Below are positions 23,708 to 36,500 of a stretch of 64,000 nt of DNA, piece after piece (the first letter of the stretch is position 1; each line of letters starts with the position of its first letter). The notes under the pieces were generated by a model. It was not told where the DNA came from. It saw nothing but the letters and a program-made list of their open reading frames with translations, and did not search any database. The position numbers were made by a program, and so were the translations under genes. This DNA comes from Takifugu bimaculatus (lineage: Eukaryota > Chordata > Actinopteri > Tetraodontiformes > Tetraodontidae): positions 1,015,134 to 1,079,133 of the forward strand of contig CP034989.1 of assembly GCA_004026145.2 (NCBI GenBank). Reading direction: 5' to 3'.

Positions 23708-23769
23708 ATAACTGCGATGTTTACCAGGGGCCCAGTGGACAGGGCAGCGGGCCCAGACATGCCATGCAG
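23708..23769 (+). other. Isolated exon-like segment of unknown transcript
   Basis: The segment is flanked by a credible acceptor (TTTGTTTGCAG) and donor (GCAG then GTCAGT). It is 62 nt long, GC-rich, and open in one frame (NCDVYQGPSGQGSGPRHAMQ). No partner exon and no homology were recognised. It may be part of a non-coding RNA or chance. Confidence 0.15.
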
Positions 23770-26700
23770 GTCAGTTTCTCATCGTCCTTTGGTGCCCCCC
23801 CCAACTCCTGCTGTCATTGTGCCCCCCCCCCCCCCCGCTTAGCTTGCCCTCCTACACATGCACACATGATTGCAATCTGTAATTTTTACATCCAGCGTTG
23901 CGACACACAAGCTTCCACCACCTCAGACTCGCAGGTTTGTTTAGGCGGCAGTTTGCCCCCCCCCCAAAAAAAATCTTCATGTCAAAATGTATTACGGACA
24001 TCAAAACATTTCTGTTTACACCGCCACAGTCGCGTCAATTAAATCTGATAAATTATTCAAGCATTTACCCCCCCCACCAGCAGCACCACGCCTGGGGAAT
24101 TTTTAATCAAGCCTCCTATTTGCTTTAAATTAGCGCCGTTGACTGTGCGTTTGTGTAAAATCCCTGGTATCATGAAAGATTTATCAAACGGAAATCCGTT
24201 TAGGTTGATTTGGCTGTTAATTGGCGAGCGGGTGGCGCCACAGCTCAGCGTGCAACAGGTGGCTCTGCGTCGGGTCCGAACACCCGACTCCTCGGTCGGC
24301 TGCGATGAGCGGGTGAATAATCGGCCATGGTGGTTTTTAAGGAGTCATTCATCTCTCTGCTCTCTGTTTGCCTTTCTGGCTGCATGACCTCATAGTTTCC
24401 CCCCAAATAACTGCTTTCTTTAGCCTCCGTGGTGGAGTTGTGTGTTTTTTCTTGATATCGAGTGTATAATGACCAAGTAAAGACTTCACTCAAAGTCTGG
24501 TTTCATCAGTTCCAACATCCTACGTAGCTCATGAGTTGCAGGATCCCAAAAAAGGTGTTCCTTACAATGTTTTTACAGGTTATTTTAGGTGTTTGTGTGC
24601 TCCAATAATGTAGGAGAGGTCTTCCCTTGCAATCGAGAGTCTGAGTAGGTCATGGATTTGCAGATTCATTTGATTTGTGTAACCATTAAAATTGACTTTG
24701 CAAATGAAAACATTAGCTATCAGAGTTCGCACCAGCACCTTTTCCACCAAGGAACTTTTATTAGCAGGATTTTTTTTCATCCTGGGAAATCTGAAAGGGC
24801 ACCAAGGCAGACCCACCTACTCTATTCAAGGAAAGTTTTTGGAGGAATTTGGATATTCTTATTTGACCAGACTGAAGAGGGGTTGTCATGATAGTGAATG
24901 ACCAGGGGGGTCAGCAGGGAGCACTCAGAGTAAAGTTCTGCTACACTGATTAAAACCTAGATAAAAGTGAATGTAAACACCTGAATTTTAGCTTGTTGTG
25001 ACTCGTGATGTCATCTGAAAACTTCAGGTCGTCACGGCCTGGATCCTAGCCCAGCTCGGGCATATTGGCGATGCGTCCTAGTGGTCAGAAAGCCTCGCTG
25101 AATGTAACACTTTAACACAAGAGCCAAACCCATTTGAGCTAAAGGAAATAAAATAAAGCTAAATCACCCATAGAGGCGCAGTCCAACTAGCATTTAAGAA
25201 TAAACCAGCAACAGCACGGTGAGCCAGGCCAGATGGCAACCACATGTCTGTCTAAAGTCTGTCGGAGGTTAGACTGAGGGTAAAGAGCAGACCTGCGACC
25301 TCCCGGTGCAGCCTCATTTCTTTCTCTCCTGTTTTCTCCACCCTCTGCATTATTTCCACTCTTTTTATCCCCCCTTTACTCCTCAAAATGCAGCAGAATA
25401 ACCATCAGGGGCAGATTGCAGGGAGCGGCCCCTCTTCGTCCTTCCGTTGTGTCGTCGTGCACTTTCTCTTGTTTTTGAGGCCAGGTTTGAAGTCATATAG
25501 GAGATGGCATGTTATACTGGTGCTTTCAAAGACCTTTCGTTTGTAATGCAAATAGATGTGACTCCGCGGGTAAGGAATGGATCGCCTCAGAAACTTTGGC
25601 GGCGCAGAGTTGTGCTATGACGGATCATAACGTTAACTGCGTGTGACAGGGTTGGTTTTAGGCGCACACCGTGCCCGTTCCCACGATTGGGATTCAGCGC
25701 TCTACATCATAACAACAGTGTTCCACGCCGGAAGGCCTCAAAGACGCCCAGAGAACCTGCAGCACATCTGCCCCCCCCCCACTCCTTTAACCGTGGCCAG
25801 GTGTTTGCCCACAGCCACGCAGCGCTTCATCTCCACACCGCCAGAGCGACGCTGATGTAATTGCTCTCTCCGCTGATCCGTGAAACCAGAGAGAAGGGCG
25901 AGGGAGGCGAAAGTAGCGAAAGACAAAGAGAGAGAGAGAGTCAGAGGGAAGGCGGGTGGCGAGGGAGGACGTGTGCGCGCTAGACTTTTATAGAGGGTGG
26001 AGTGTGAGGTTCTCTTTGAGGAGGTCAGGGAGAAGTTCTGATTTCTGTTTGCATGTTTTTCCAGGTGTCTGCACGCACCACCTCTCCCATGAGGCTTTGC
26101 AGCTCCACAGTGGGACAGTGGCTGTGCTGTTCGTTAATATACTCACAAAATTTATAAATGAAAATATATCTCTGAATCAGGGGAGGAGGGCCCGATGGTT
26201 CCTAAAAGGTTATCGACCTCTGGGTGAAAGACTTCCGAATTTCCCACACCCCCCCCCAACACATCGTTCATTTAAACGCTGACGTTAAATGATGACAAAT
26301 ACTAGCATAGCTGGCTCACAGACACTGATAAAGATGTGTTATTTTACGTTACCTTCTCATTTGCACATTGTGTTTGTCTCATCACAGAACAAACAACGGG
26401 CTTCCTTTAATAGGTGAGGATTTCGCTTTGCAGTGAATTCCCTGGAGTTTTGAATAAACTGTTGGATTAAAATTAATTCTTCCTCCCCATGTGGCAAACC
26501 AGCGGCACAGCGATGAGACAATGTTCAATCAAATTAGAGAATCAGAAGGGAGCGCCCCCCCGCTGCTAAAGATCTAATTATGGCAAACCTGATAAACAGT
26601 CTGGTTGTTTTTAAGCCTTCTTTCATGTACGCAAGTCTGACAACAAATTCCACCACATTATCACCGATATTCTGTTTGGCTCAGTAACAGTTTAACAAAT

Positions 26701-28849
26701 GTAGGCCATCGAAACTCTTGAGCATGACGTCCTCGGTGGACTTCTGAACGAGTCAGAGGACATAAGATCTTCTCTAAAAGTGAAAGCAGTCTTTTCCCCT
26801 TTGGTGGTGGCCTGCTAGATTGTTCATAAGCTCCTCCCCCAATTTTTTTTTAGGGACATAGCCAAGTGAAACTGAAATTAGCAGCTATACGACACGATAG
26901 GCAATGGTTTCATTAAGTCAGTCTCGTAGAGCCCTGGAGTAAATGACCACACCGGCCTCTGTGGTTACACTTTTCTCTGATGTGTAATTACGTTTCTGGA
27001 GGGGCACACCCAGGTTTACAGATTAGAGGTCTGCATGGAGCTGACGCCAGCGCAGCAAACGTACGCCCGATGCAGCACTTAGCTTCGGACTCTGATTGAC
27101 ATCACGAGTGATGATGTCGAGACAGTGTTGTCCCTTCTATCAGTGTCAGACCCACAGACTGACATTAACAGGTGGAAATCTGGAGTTGTCACAGACTACG
27201 CTAAGCTAACTAGCCTTTTTTAAAAACATTGGTAAATGTTTCAATCTGACAACTGTCTCCACTATCTTCCATTTTAAAAATATTGTAATTGTCTTGGATT
27301 CTCCTATTTAAAAGGTGTGAAGAGAACGTTTCACACGCATGTTTTTAGATTAATTTAGCTCTACCGGAGTGTTCTCAAGGATGTCACTCTTTACAGATGG
27401 GAGATTTCTCATTAACTTCCATAAACGCTGAGCAAAATCTGTGCCGATTCAGCACAAGAGAAAACATTAATCTTTCAACAAATTGATTCTTGATATTAAT
27501 TCATGTGTTCACTCTTGAAGCGCGCCCGCGATATAAGCCTAGCCTCTTTTGTGTGTCCGACTCAAATTAATTAATGCCGTTGCTATCGCCGTGGTCCGCC
27601 TGATTGGTCGGTTCATCGTTTACCGTACTCACCCCTCTGATTCTCACCCTTTCCAGCGCTGCTGACATTTGGAGAATTCTTGATTAACATAATTAGACAA
27701 CTTTGATGGGAGATTTACAAAATCCTTCCTTTCGTCCCCTCTTGACTTGTTTCCCCGCACGTCTTGCAATCTTCATGTTAATTCCGTGAGTCCGCGGATT
27801 AGATGTGACATCCGTGAGGGCGGAGATGGCCGATTAGGCGCAGCAGAGTTGGTATTTACTGTATGTGTCTGGTTTTAAGGGGGCCTGTATGTGAAAGCAA
27901 AAGCTGACCGCAGCACAAAAAGAGATAGAAGAGAACAGAAAGAGACACAGATGGACCGTGGCGTGCTGTTATTTCTCTATAAAGGCAGGCGATGGAGAGC
28001 TCCAGCAGTTTATTGATTTTCAGAACGGCTCTGCTCTCATTGTTATCCCAGGGTGCTGAGCACTGTTCATTGGACACACGCAGCACCTCAGGCTGTGATC
28101 CCTGCCTGAGAAACCCCAGCTCTCACAACAGGCCCTTCCCAACGCACACACCCGAGCCCATTCAAACCCGCTCCAGCCTTTACATCCGAATAGCTTCCGC
28201 GGTGGTAATAGCGGGCAGCCGCGAGGGGACACAGCTGCCGAGGCTCATTGTCATATTTAGGATCTTTTGCATGTGGTGCGAAGGTGATGGAACGCTTCTT
28301 TTGCAAATGGGAGGATTCCACTGTGTCACGAGGGGGAGGGGGGGGTGCGGATCAACAAGCCTGAATGTACTCATGCGTCCTGCAGCTGTTTAGGACATTA
28401 AAATAGTTTGGTGAAAGGCTTCTTTCTGACATTACGGGACAAACACAAGCAACGCTGTGTCACATAGCCACCACCCTTAATTATCATGCATGACTCACAA
28501 GATTTACCAAGAAAATCCGGACTGTCCAACCGGTTTCTGCTCCACGCAGGCCTGTCCGGGCACCGCTGCGATGTCACGGCTGCCGCTCACCTTTAGCTCT
28601 GGTTTGTCTTTAATTATTGTCAGGGAGGAACACACAGCCCAGCTCATCAACTAGATAAATATTTGACCGCTGTTCCATAAATTGGCATTGGGGGTTTATT
28701 TTAACTACGCATTCTGTCTAAGCCCGACATCATGCGCGGAGTGATGCACGTTGAATTGGCTCTCCGCAGGTGACCACAGCTTGTCTCGCCATGAGGCAAA
28801 TTAAAACTGGCATTCGTGTTAGGGAAATGAGAGATTCCACACACTTTCT

Positions 28850-28960
28850 GAATTTGTCTTATTTAATTATAAGCTATGACAAAGCCTAATCTCAAAAGCT
28901 TAGTCCAGACATCCAATTAATCGAGGAATATGCATGTTTGTTGAGGCAGAAGGTGCAGGG
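28850..28960. promoter_or_regulatory. Candidate conserved non-coding element
   Basis: An AT-rich, repeat-free stretch with TTTAATTATAAG, CCAATTAATCGA and ATATGCAT motifs close together. Assignment rests on motif density only. Confidence 0.25.
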
Positions 28961-31364
28961 AAGTACAGCCGTGCACGCGCTAAAGAGAGATACCGCATGA
29001 AAATGGAGGCATATTTGTGCTTTATTTGCCTGTTCAGAGTCACACAACTAGCCACCAGCATCGGTATCGCTACAATTTAATCTCTCTAAATCTGGGGGGT
29101 TGGTTGAGTACCGGGACGCCTGGATACCTGCTGGCACCATGTGACAAATCCCAGAGCAGGACAAAGCAGTCGTGCCGTTCTAAATAAGGGTCCCACTGTG
29201 ATTCCAGCCAGCGTTGCTTTAGCTGGGCTTAGCGTTTATGCTAATGGTAAATCTGTGCGGGATCACAGAAATCCAAACATCCCCATTTTCATTTCTCTTC
29301 CGTCAACAACGGCAGCAGAGGGCAGAGAGGACGCCGGGCCTTCAGAAGCAGAAAAAGGTTGCATCGGTAGACTTTAAATCCATTTTGTTTATGGGATCGG
29401 TGCTGGGTTTCTTCTCAGAACTCGCAGCTGCAGAGTGCATTTCTCAGAAGTTTCACTCATCTGTGTCACAGACGTGAAGCGTTGCATCAAGTTTGTCACA
29501 TTGCGGTCTGGCGTGGGCCTAACAAAGTAGCACACGAGTAACCAATATCCCACCACGCTCAATATCACTGTCTCAGACGCGTTTGTTGCGCCAGAAAAGT
29601 GGAACGGAGGCAGCCGGGCATCATGGTCGGTTATTAGCGCTCCTCCTACGTGGGCTCTGCAAGTTTTAATATGCACTTTGGCTTTTTCTGTTTTCCACAT
29701 ATCATTTGAACGCCAGCATGTGGCAGAAGAAAACGGCCGAGGGGTCACTCCAGCGCAGTTTCTGCTTCAGCTCTTCTGGGTGCGTGTCAATAAAGTTAAA
29801 TGAATCGCAGATGGATGTCAAGGCCCGATCTCTGATTCTTCCAGGGGACGTTTCCCTGAAGCGTCGTCCTCACATGTGCATTTCTCATTCCCTGGCCTCT
29901 GCGATAGCCCACAGAGCGGGCCTGTTTTGTTTTCGGCATCAGCGCTAATCATCAATCACCTGCTACTCTCTCTCCGCTTCCAGAGAATACATATTTATGA
30001 AGTTTGACGCTTTCGCATGAAGATTTGTAACTCATTACGAGCGCTCCAGAGTCCAGATGTGCGGCGTTATGAGCAGAAAGTCGGTCATTATTCAACTCCC
30101 AGAGCGAGTTCTCATTCCTTGAGGAAAGGGGTGTTTGTTTGCATTGAAATGCTAATCAATGGCTGTAACTGGCTTCGAACTGATCTGAGAGATTTTGTCT
30201 TTAATGAGTCAATTAGTCCATGCTTTACTCGAGGTCCGGATTAATTTAAACTCTCCAGCACAAGTCTCTCTGCTTAGGACCAATGAAAAGGTGGAATATT
30301 TTGATCAGACGGCCTCAAACAATCCTCCACTTGGAGAGAGAGGCTAATGCTATTAATCATAAGAGGGCGTCAGGGTTCGGTCGGGGTCACGGCCAGCTTC
30401 AGAATGCCTTACTTATTAAGTCGTACTCACTCTGTGTAGAATCTTTGAAGAGCTGATCAGGTACAGGTGCCCGTTCTTACCGTTCAAAGCGACACCCCAG
30501 CTCGGTCACCTGGCTATTAAATTGAACACACGGCCCAACTTTCCGGATCCTGCTGAGGTATAACATCGTTATGCATGATTATATCTTTTCTGTCACCATC
30601 TCTCTTCTTCCCCCTTCTCCCTGCCTATTTAACTCTTGAAAAGTTGCGCAAATTATACGAGTTTGGGTTTCCTTTCGAAAAATGCACTTTTGTCATCGCA
30701 GTAAATGTAGTATGAGGTGTAGTGAACCTGATCTAATCCCAGTCGATCACATTTATCTGCACGTAACTGGTTTTGCCCATCGTCTTGCTTATTTAATACC
30801 ATGACAAGGGGCAGAAATGCCCCAAGATGAGCTTACAAACTTGATACTTGAGCTTGTTCCTGGTGGCTGTTGTGCACAACATGGCTGCAGGTGACCTCAT
30901 CGACACCGGCTCTCTGAATATACAATGGGAGGAAATGGTGAGACCTCATCCATTTTACTGGATGCCAATGGGAAGCAGAAGGCAAACATCAGCTAGTTGG
31001 GGGCAAGAGATTTCATTTCCTCCAGTCACTTCACCCTTAAAGGACGCGAAACCATAGATGCTTGTTTGTTTGTGACTGGCAGGAGCAGGATTGCGCTTGG
31101 CAGCGTGCGCGCCCGCGCCCCCAGTCGCGGGGCACACTCCAGCGATCAGGCGGGCTGCCAAACAAACAGATGAAGTCAACAGAGAGGGATGCTTCCCCCG
31201 CGTCTTCTGAGACGTGACTGCGGCAGACGCAAACGGCAACACTTGACGCCGCCTGACAGCCGACTGTTGTCGGCGCAGACGTGGCGCACACATGATCACA
31301 CGCCAGATCGTGTTTGTCAGCAGCGACAGCAATGTCACCACGTTTGGAGAGGCAAAACAGAGGT

Positions 31365-31380
31365 GGGGGGGGGGGGGGGG
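31365..31380 (+). repeat. G16 homopolymer
   Basis: An uninterrupted run of 16 G, 60 nt upstream of a second G-rich tract. Confidence 0.9.
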
Positions 31381-31441
31381 TGATTTAACGGTGCAGTCAT
31401 GTTGTAGTCCTTAGATCACTGTAGCATGCTTTCAGGGGACT

Positions 31442-31468
31442 GGGGGGGTGGGGGTGGGGGTGGGGGGG
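31442..31468 (+). other. Strong G-quadruplex motif (G7-T-G5-T-G5-T-G7)
   Basis: Four long G tracts separated by single T bases form an ideal parallel G4 pattern. It lies about 1.9 kb upstream of the mdfic first exon. Confidence 0.75.
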
Positions 31469-32589
31469 TCGCAGTCAGCTCCTTTCACTTACCATGTGTA
31501 TCATTCAATTGTTGAGGTCAACTATGGGCATTACGGACCACAGGGTCAAAATCCCATTACTTAAATGCAATTTTTAGCCATGATTTTCTCTGCACAGGCT
31601 TCATTTCTCACATAGATCTCCACATTGCCACCCAGACAGGCAATATGAAAGCGCTGCATGCTGGTTAACAGAGTTCCTGGCTCCAAGCTCTAGGGGATGG
31701 AGTGAGGGAGTATCTGTATCCAGGTAATTACAGTCTGAGGGGGCACAGAGGTCCTCTGTGATTACACATCAGCACCGTAATGGATTCAACACTTACAGAC
31801 GCAGGCGGAGAGGGCTGCATTCCTTACCTTTCCCATTGCAACAGCAGGGGACGGGTGGGTGAGTGGAACCACGGTAGGGGCGGGGTGGGTAGGTACTGTA
31901 TATCTGCAAGATGGATTGCGCGGGGTTTGCCGAGTTCAACATTGACACAGATTCATCGTAAATCATTATGCTTGGGACCCGGAGTGATTTCTGCATTAGG
32001 AGTAGAAAATGGAGTTCAGCCAGTCAATGAGGGAGGGCATATTTCACATCAATCACCTCAGCACTCCTGTGTTACCGGGGCTTAAATCTCACTTATACTG
32101 TTACCAACAGGGTTCAATGGCTATGATGGCAATCAGAAAGATGCATCACTAAACAATATCTTGCAGTGGACACGGCACGGAACAATTTCATGCACCTGAA
32201 GTCATTAAATCCTGGAAAGTTATTTTAGATCGTAACTCTGCCAGTTATTCAAAGTTTTACCTGATAATAGACAACCGGGAGTCTGCTTCAAAGAGAAGAT
32301 TGGCTGGATTTATTTTAAACTGGGGTTGACAGAACTTTAACAAACAGCACCTCAGAGAAGCAAAAGCGGGAGTTTGGGTGTGTTTTGCCATCTGTTGGGA
32401 GTTGACTATGAGATGAGATGAACCCCTGCCTTGGGTTTAATGAACCCTGTGTTTTGTCATGTTTGCTGGAGAATGGGATTTTCCACGACTGTCTCGACAT
32501 CCGTTTTGGTAGTCTTCTCAAATTAATCTTGGAAATTGAAACTAAAGTTTCTGAGCATTCTATTGAATATGTAAGGTCACATTGAAGTG

Positions 32590-32715
32590 TTTTTGTCTGA
32601 TCTGGGCTACTGTACAAATATGGCGCTGCCACAATTGGAGGGGGACCCATGTCAATGTTTATATCAATAAGCTACTGGCTCATGTATGTTTTGATTATAT
32701 ATATTTTAAAAAATC
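32590..32715 (+). repeat. Decayed copy of a dispersed teleost repeat
   Basis: The order of short blocks (CTACTGTACAAATATGGCG, then GGGGGACCCATGT, then TTATATCAATAAG, then GGCTCAT) resembles a dispersed repeat I recall as widespread in teleost genomes (a TGTA-AACATGGCGG ... GAGGACCC ... ATATAAA ... GGCTCAT pattern). This copy is diverged and the family name is unknown to me. Confidence 0.35.
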
Positions 32716-33029
32716 TGACAGAGCAGAGGTTCAAATGGCCCTACATAGATACTGCAGACAATGGATGGTGTTTTAAGTCAAGGTATTAAGAACCTCAAGC
32801 AAATGAAACGAGGCAAACATGTTTTAAACTGTAAAAGAGGGCTGCCAGAAAAGCAACGCATTTTTCATCCACATTTCACTTTCACTTGAAACACGCAGCT
32901 TTGTTTTCCTGTTTCAAGCCGAAGCTGCACCCTCTTTGGCACTTTTCATTCCAGAATAAATCAGACGCACATTTCATTCCTTCAGAGCGATTGATTTATT
33001 GATTACTTGGCATTTCCCGTTCTTTTGGA

Positions 33030-33560
33030 TCGGGGACGCGTGTTTCGGTAGGAGGTGAAGGTGAAGAGCGACTGCAGGAATCCGGATATGATGAAAATAG
33101 TCCAAAACTCCCAACTGTCCGCCGCAAACGAAGCGCAGCAGCCGAACACCGAAGCGCAAGCATTCCACATGTGGCTCCAAATCCGAAGCGGACGGAACCG
33201 GGACTAAAAGTTGTCAAAGTTTTCGGATTTAAAGTTTGTCCGTCACCGACTGTCGTCTTTTTTTTTTCTCCCCCCCCCCCAATTTCTCTCCCTCCCGCTC
33301 GTGACGTCTCGCGGAGGCAAGGATGGGGAGCGTTTGAAAGCGCGAGGCTGTCATGTCGGAAAGGTAAGTTATGCTAAATAAATAGCATGTTCGCGTCGAT
33401 AAACAGCCCCAACAAGTTGTCAGCAAACACACGCAGCGCGTTTTGATTAACCGACGAATGTGTGCGCGTACAAAACTGGCGACATGTGCGGACTTGTGCA
33501 GCCAGTTTCGGGGCAGAAAAGAGGCAGGAGAAAGGGAAATTTCCAGAGAGTTTTTATTGC
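33030..33560 (+). promoter_or_regulatory. mdfic: CpG-rich promoter region of mdfic
   Basis: CpG dinucleotides are dense across this stretch, roughly one every 10-12 nt by eye, well above the flanks. It surrounds the first coding exon. TGACGTCT at 33302-33309 is one base from a full CRE (TGACGTCA) and lies 45 nt before the ATG. A T10/C10 pyrimidine block precedes it (33257-33278). No clear TATA box is seen. The transcription start is therefore probably within about 33180-33340, as for a CpG-island promoter; the exact site is not determined. Confidence 0.6.
33353..33363 (+). CDS. mdfic: mdfic candidate first coding exon (ATG plus 8 nt)
   Basis: ATGTCGGAAAG runs directly into a near-perfect donor (GTAAGT). 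Its two leftover bases join C at 33598 to make a Ser codon and continue in the mdfic frame with no stop, giving MSESLLVLGNP. The CpG-rich context and donor strength support an exon. The alternative is that this piece is 5' UTR and translation starts further downstream, or that the intron is retained, in which case an in-frame TAA at 33584-33586 blocks extension. Confidence 0.5.
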
Positions 33561-36500
33561 GACTCGACGTCACTTTTCTGAGATAATTAGCCGACAGCTT
33601 GCTGGTGCTGGGTAACCCGGTGTGTTATGACGAGACGCTGGTCTTCACAGAGCAGGAGGTTGAGAAAAGGGAGGAATTTCTGCTGCTGGGTCCCCAGAAA
33701 GACGAGCGACTCATGTCCAAGAGGAGCGTCTTACCTCCGGAAGGGCCCGGGAAGGGCCCTCAGCGGGAGTCCGGTCCCCTGGCGTCGGCCTCGCAGCAAG
33801 GTAAGGACCCACAGGTGGGCTGCTACTGATGAACAAAGCCATTTACAACATGTAAAGTCCACTAATTTATCATTTATAAGATGTGTGCATGCACTCAGAG
33901 CCTTAATGACATAGATTCACTGGAGGAAAACAAGACTGGCTGCACTTTCTTTCACACCTTCTTGCTGGTTGACCCGATTTGTTCTTTCAGAACTATTTAA
34001 AAGTAGGAAATTTAGTCCTTTTGAGACTAAGATCCAGCAATACGTTTACATGATCATGACAGATGATCTGGGATTACTTCTAATCCACTCCTTCATCCTC
34101 TTACGCCTCATAAGGAACACTAGAAGATAGCAAATCTTATTTTAATCAAAAATGCCTTCTATAAGTTATTACAGATTAAACTCTGCATTCACCCTGTTAG
34201 CAGAGGTTTTCTCCTATTCAACACCATAGTTTACTTCACAGTTTATTCCAATGAATCCGTCTGACCTTGACCTGCACCAGTCCTGGAGAGGCCATTGCAA
34301 CAGAGCTATGTGGTCAGTGTGACGTCGCAGCAGCTCTTATCAATAAGCTTCATCTGAAGAATGTGACGTAAAGGAATTTTATATCTCTCTTGGTTGTCAT
34401 ACTGGTTTGGATTGCAGGAAGTGATATGGAAGGGATTGGTTCTTTTGGGACATGTCCTGTAACACTGTCCTTTGCTGGCAACTAAATGCAAAAACGACAA
34501 AAGCAAATCGTAAATATTGTCTTTAAAGCTGCGAATCACCTGCAGGGTGTACGTCTGCATGTACACCTGGCAGGTGCAGACTGGCCAAAGGCCTGGTGTG
34601 AGGTTAATAAAGCAAGCAAATGGTGCCACAGGTCCTTCAAAAAGCTGTTATGTTGTTCCAGGTGGAAGAATTTGGCAAATTATTACATGTCTAGGAGTTG
34701 TTTTTTAGTAGTCTGGATTGTGTGAAACATTTTGGGACCCATGGAATATAAAACCCAGCTCACACAGATGTGCACTCGTGATTTTTTTTATTTTTTTCCC
34801 CCCCGAAACGTCTGGAATGTTTTGTTTGTCCGTTCTTCCGATGCAGCAGCCATTAAAACTCAGCTATAAACCTGATTGGCATATTTAGTGACGTCTTTTT
34901 TTTTCTTCTTTAGCTGCAATAAAATCACATTTAGAAAATGAGGCAGCGAGCGCGTATCAGCCTGCTCGGGACAATATCAGCCTTGCTGTTTTTAAATTAC
35001 ATTCATGTGTCTTTCAGGCAACATCAGTGTCTGTCCTCCAACGTCGAGTTGCGATAATGTTTTTACTTTTCCCCCCTCAAAGTCTGTGAGAACGCCCTGG
35101 TGACTATTAACAGCAACCACAGCCAATTATAGTTTTTAATTAACTTTCTAGTTGCCCATAAGATTATCACATGTAAAATAAGCTTACCCCACACCCCCGC
35201 CTTTTCATTTTTCTTCAAACAAGCAATGAACCGTTAACCATCCTATTTATACCAAGCATCATTATGGTGCTGTCAAAAAAAAAAAAATAGCAAAGTAGGA
35301 CAAAGTAAGCAATCACTTGGGCTGCTGGATTGCGAATGGATTTCCTCTGGACCTTCAAAGGCGCCCGCAGTCGAGACTGGATTTCCCCTCTCAGGGGACC
35401 GTGGATGTACCGAGAATAGACCAATTTATTCCTAACTGCGATCGCTAAATACCGCGATGCATCACGCCGCGGTGTCGCTGACGCCGCCACCTCTGCCATA
35501 CATCAGCTGGGAGCTGACGTGGGTGCCACATCCATCCGGGGCTGCCGGCCTGCGCACGTCTGAACCCCAAACAAGCGCTGTCGCGCTCCGTGTTCCCAGC
35601 TGAAGCAAAGGCGAACCTGCATTTGGGTGAATCATCCGCCATTTTTTATTTTTAATGTAGAATTTCCGGGAAATTTGGTCCAGGAGACAGTATGTTACTG
35701 TAAAGGGAGAAAAAACCCAAACGGCGGGCCGTGCGCAGGCATCTGGCTCCTCACCAGTGAATAAAGTCATTGTGGAAGGTTTATTTACCGAACAAAGCGG
35801 CACTGTGCACCGAGCAGAGTGTCAGCGAGGCTGAGAAATGGAGGAGCCAGACGACGTGGATTAGAGCGAGATGAGAGGAACCGCCTCTCCTGTTTTCGCA
35901 CAGTTATCAGACTTAGTGGATTTTATTATTTTTTTTCTGCTTCTTCCCAAAAACTGTTTGGCAGCGAGCTTGAAGTTTGGCAGGTAGGTGTGCTCTCAGG
36001 AAGAGGAGGAGAGAAAATAAGATCCAGAGTTCTGGAATGAACCTTCCCAGCATGTTATTTGCAGGCAGCCTGTGCTTTTGTTGGCAAACGGTGGACCAGC
36101 ACCTCTGGCTTGTCCGGTCCTCCCTGATATTCTGTCCACCGTGGCTGACCTCCGCAGTAAAAGTTTACATCTGCTTTTGGAGGAATGTCTGTAATAAACA
36201 TTAACATGGGTCTGCTCATGAACTCCAAAGACAACATGTGAGCGTGTGGGCAACAGGTTTCCTCTGGCCGGCTTTTAACGCGAGATGTTTGTGACCCTAG
36301 ATGCTTGTGAGGTGGAGTCATCGGGAAGAACACCGTCTCCCAGGAAACCATCCAGTGAAGGGCAGGGGCAGATGACCGAGGAGAAGGCTCATTACCCTGA
36401 GCCTGTAAGAAGTAAGTCTCTGGGAACAGTGTGACCAAACAAACTGTTCATTAAAGAGAGAGAAGGCCGGTTTTAGCTAACGCATAATATTTTATTTATT

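Larger units (their letters stand above)
16856..33029. other. foxp2-mdfic intergenic spacer
   Basis: About 16 kb separate the foxp2 poly(A) signal from the mdfic CpG-rich promoter. No exon series with homology to a known protein was found on either strand. The spacer contains microsatellites (21312-21333, 23279-23305, 23446-23466), three strong G-rich tracts, C-runs (17638-17652, 23821-23836), AT-rich segments that look like conserved enhancers, and at least one decayed fish repeat (about 32590-32710). Human FOXP2-MDFIC is likewise separated by gene-free sequence rich in regulatory elements. Confidence 0.7.

Noticed and set aside
23473..24042. A 189-residue plus-strand open frame
   Set aside because: It is composed of simple repeats and C-runs read as Pro, with no recognisable domain; only the 62-nt segment inside it has credible splice sites.
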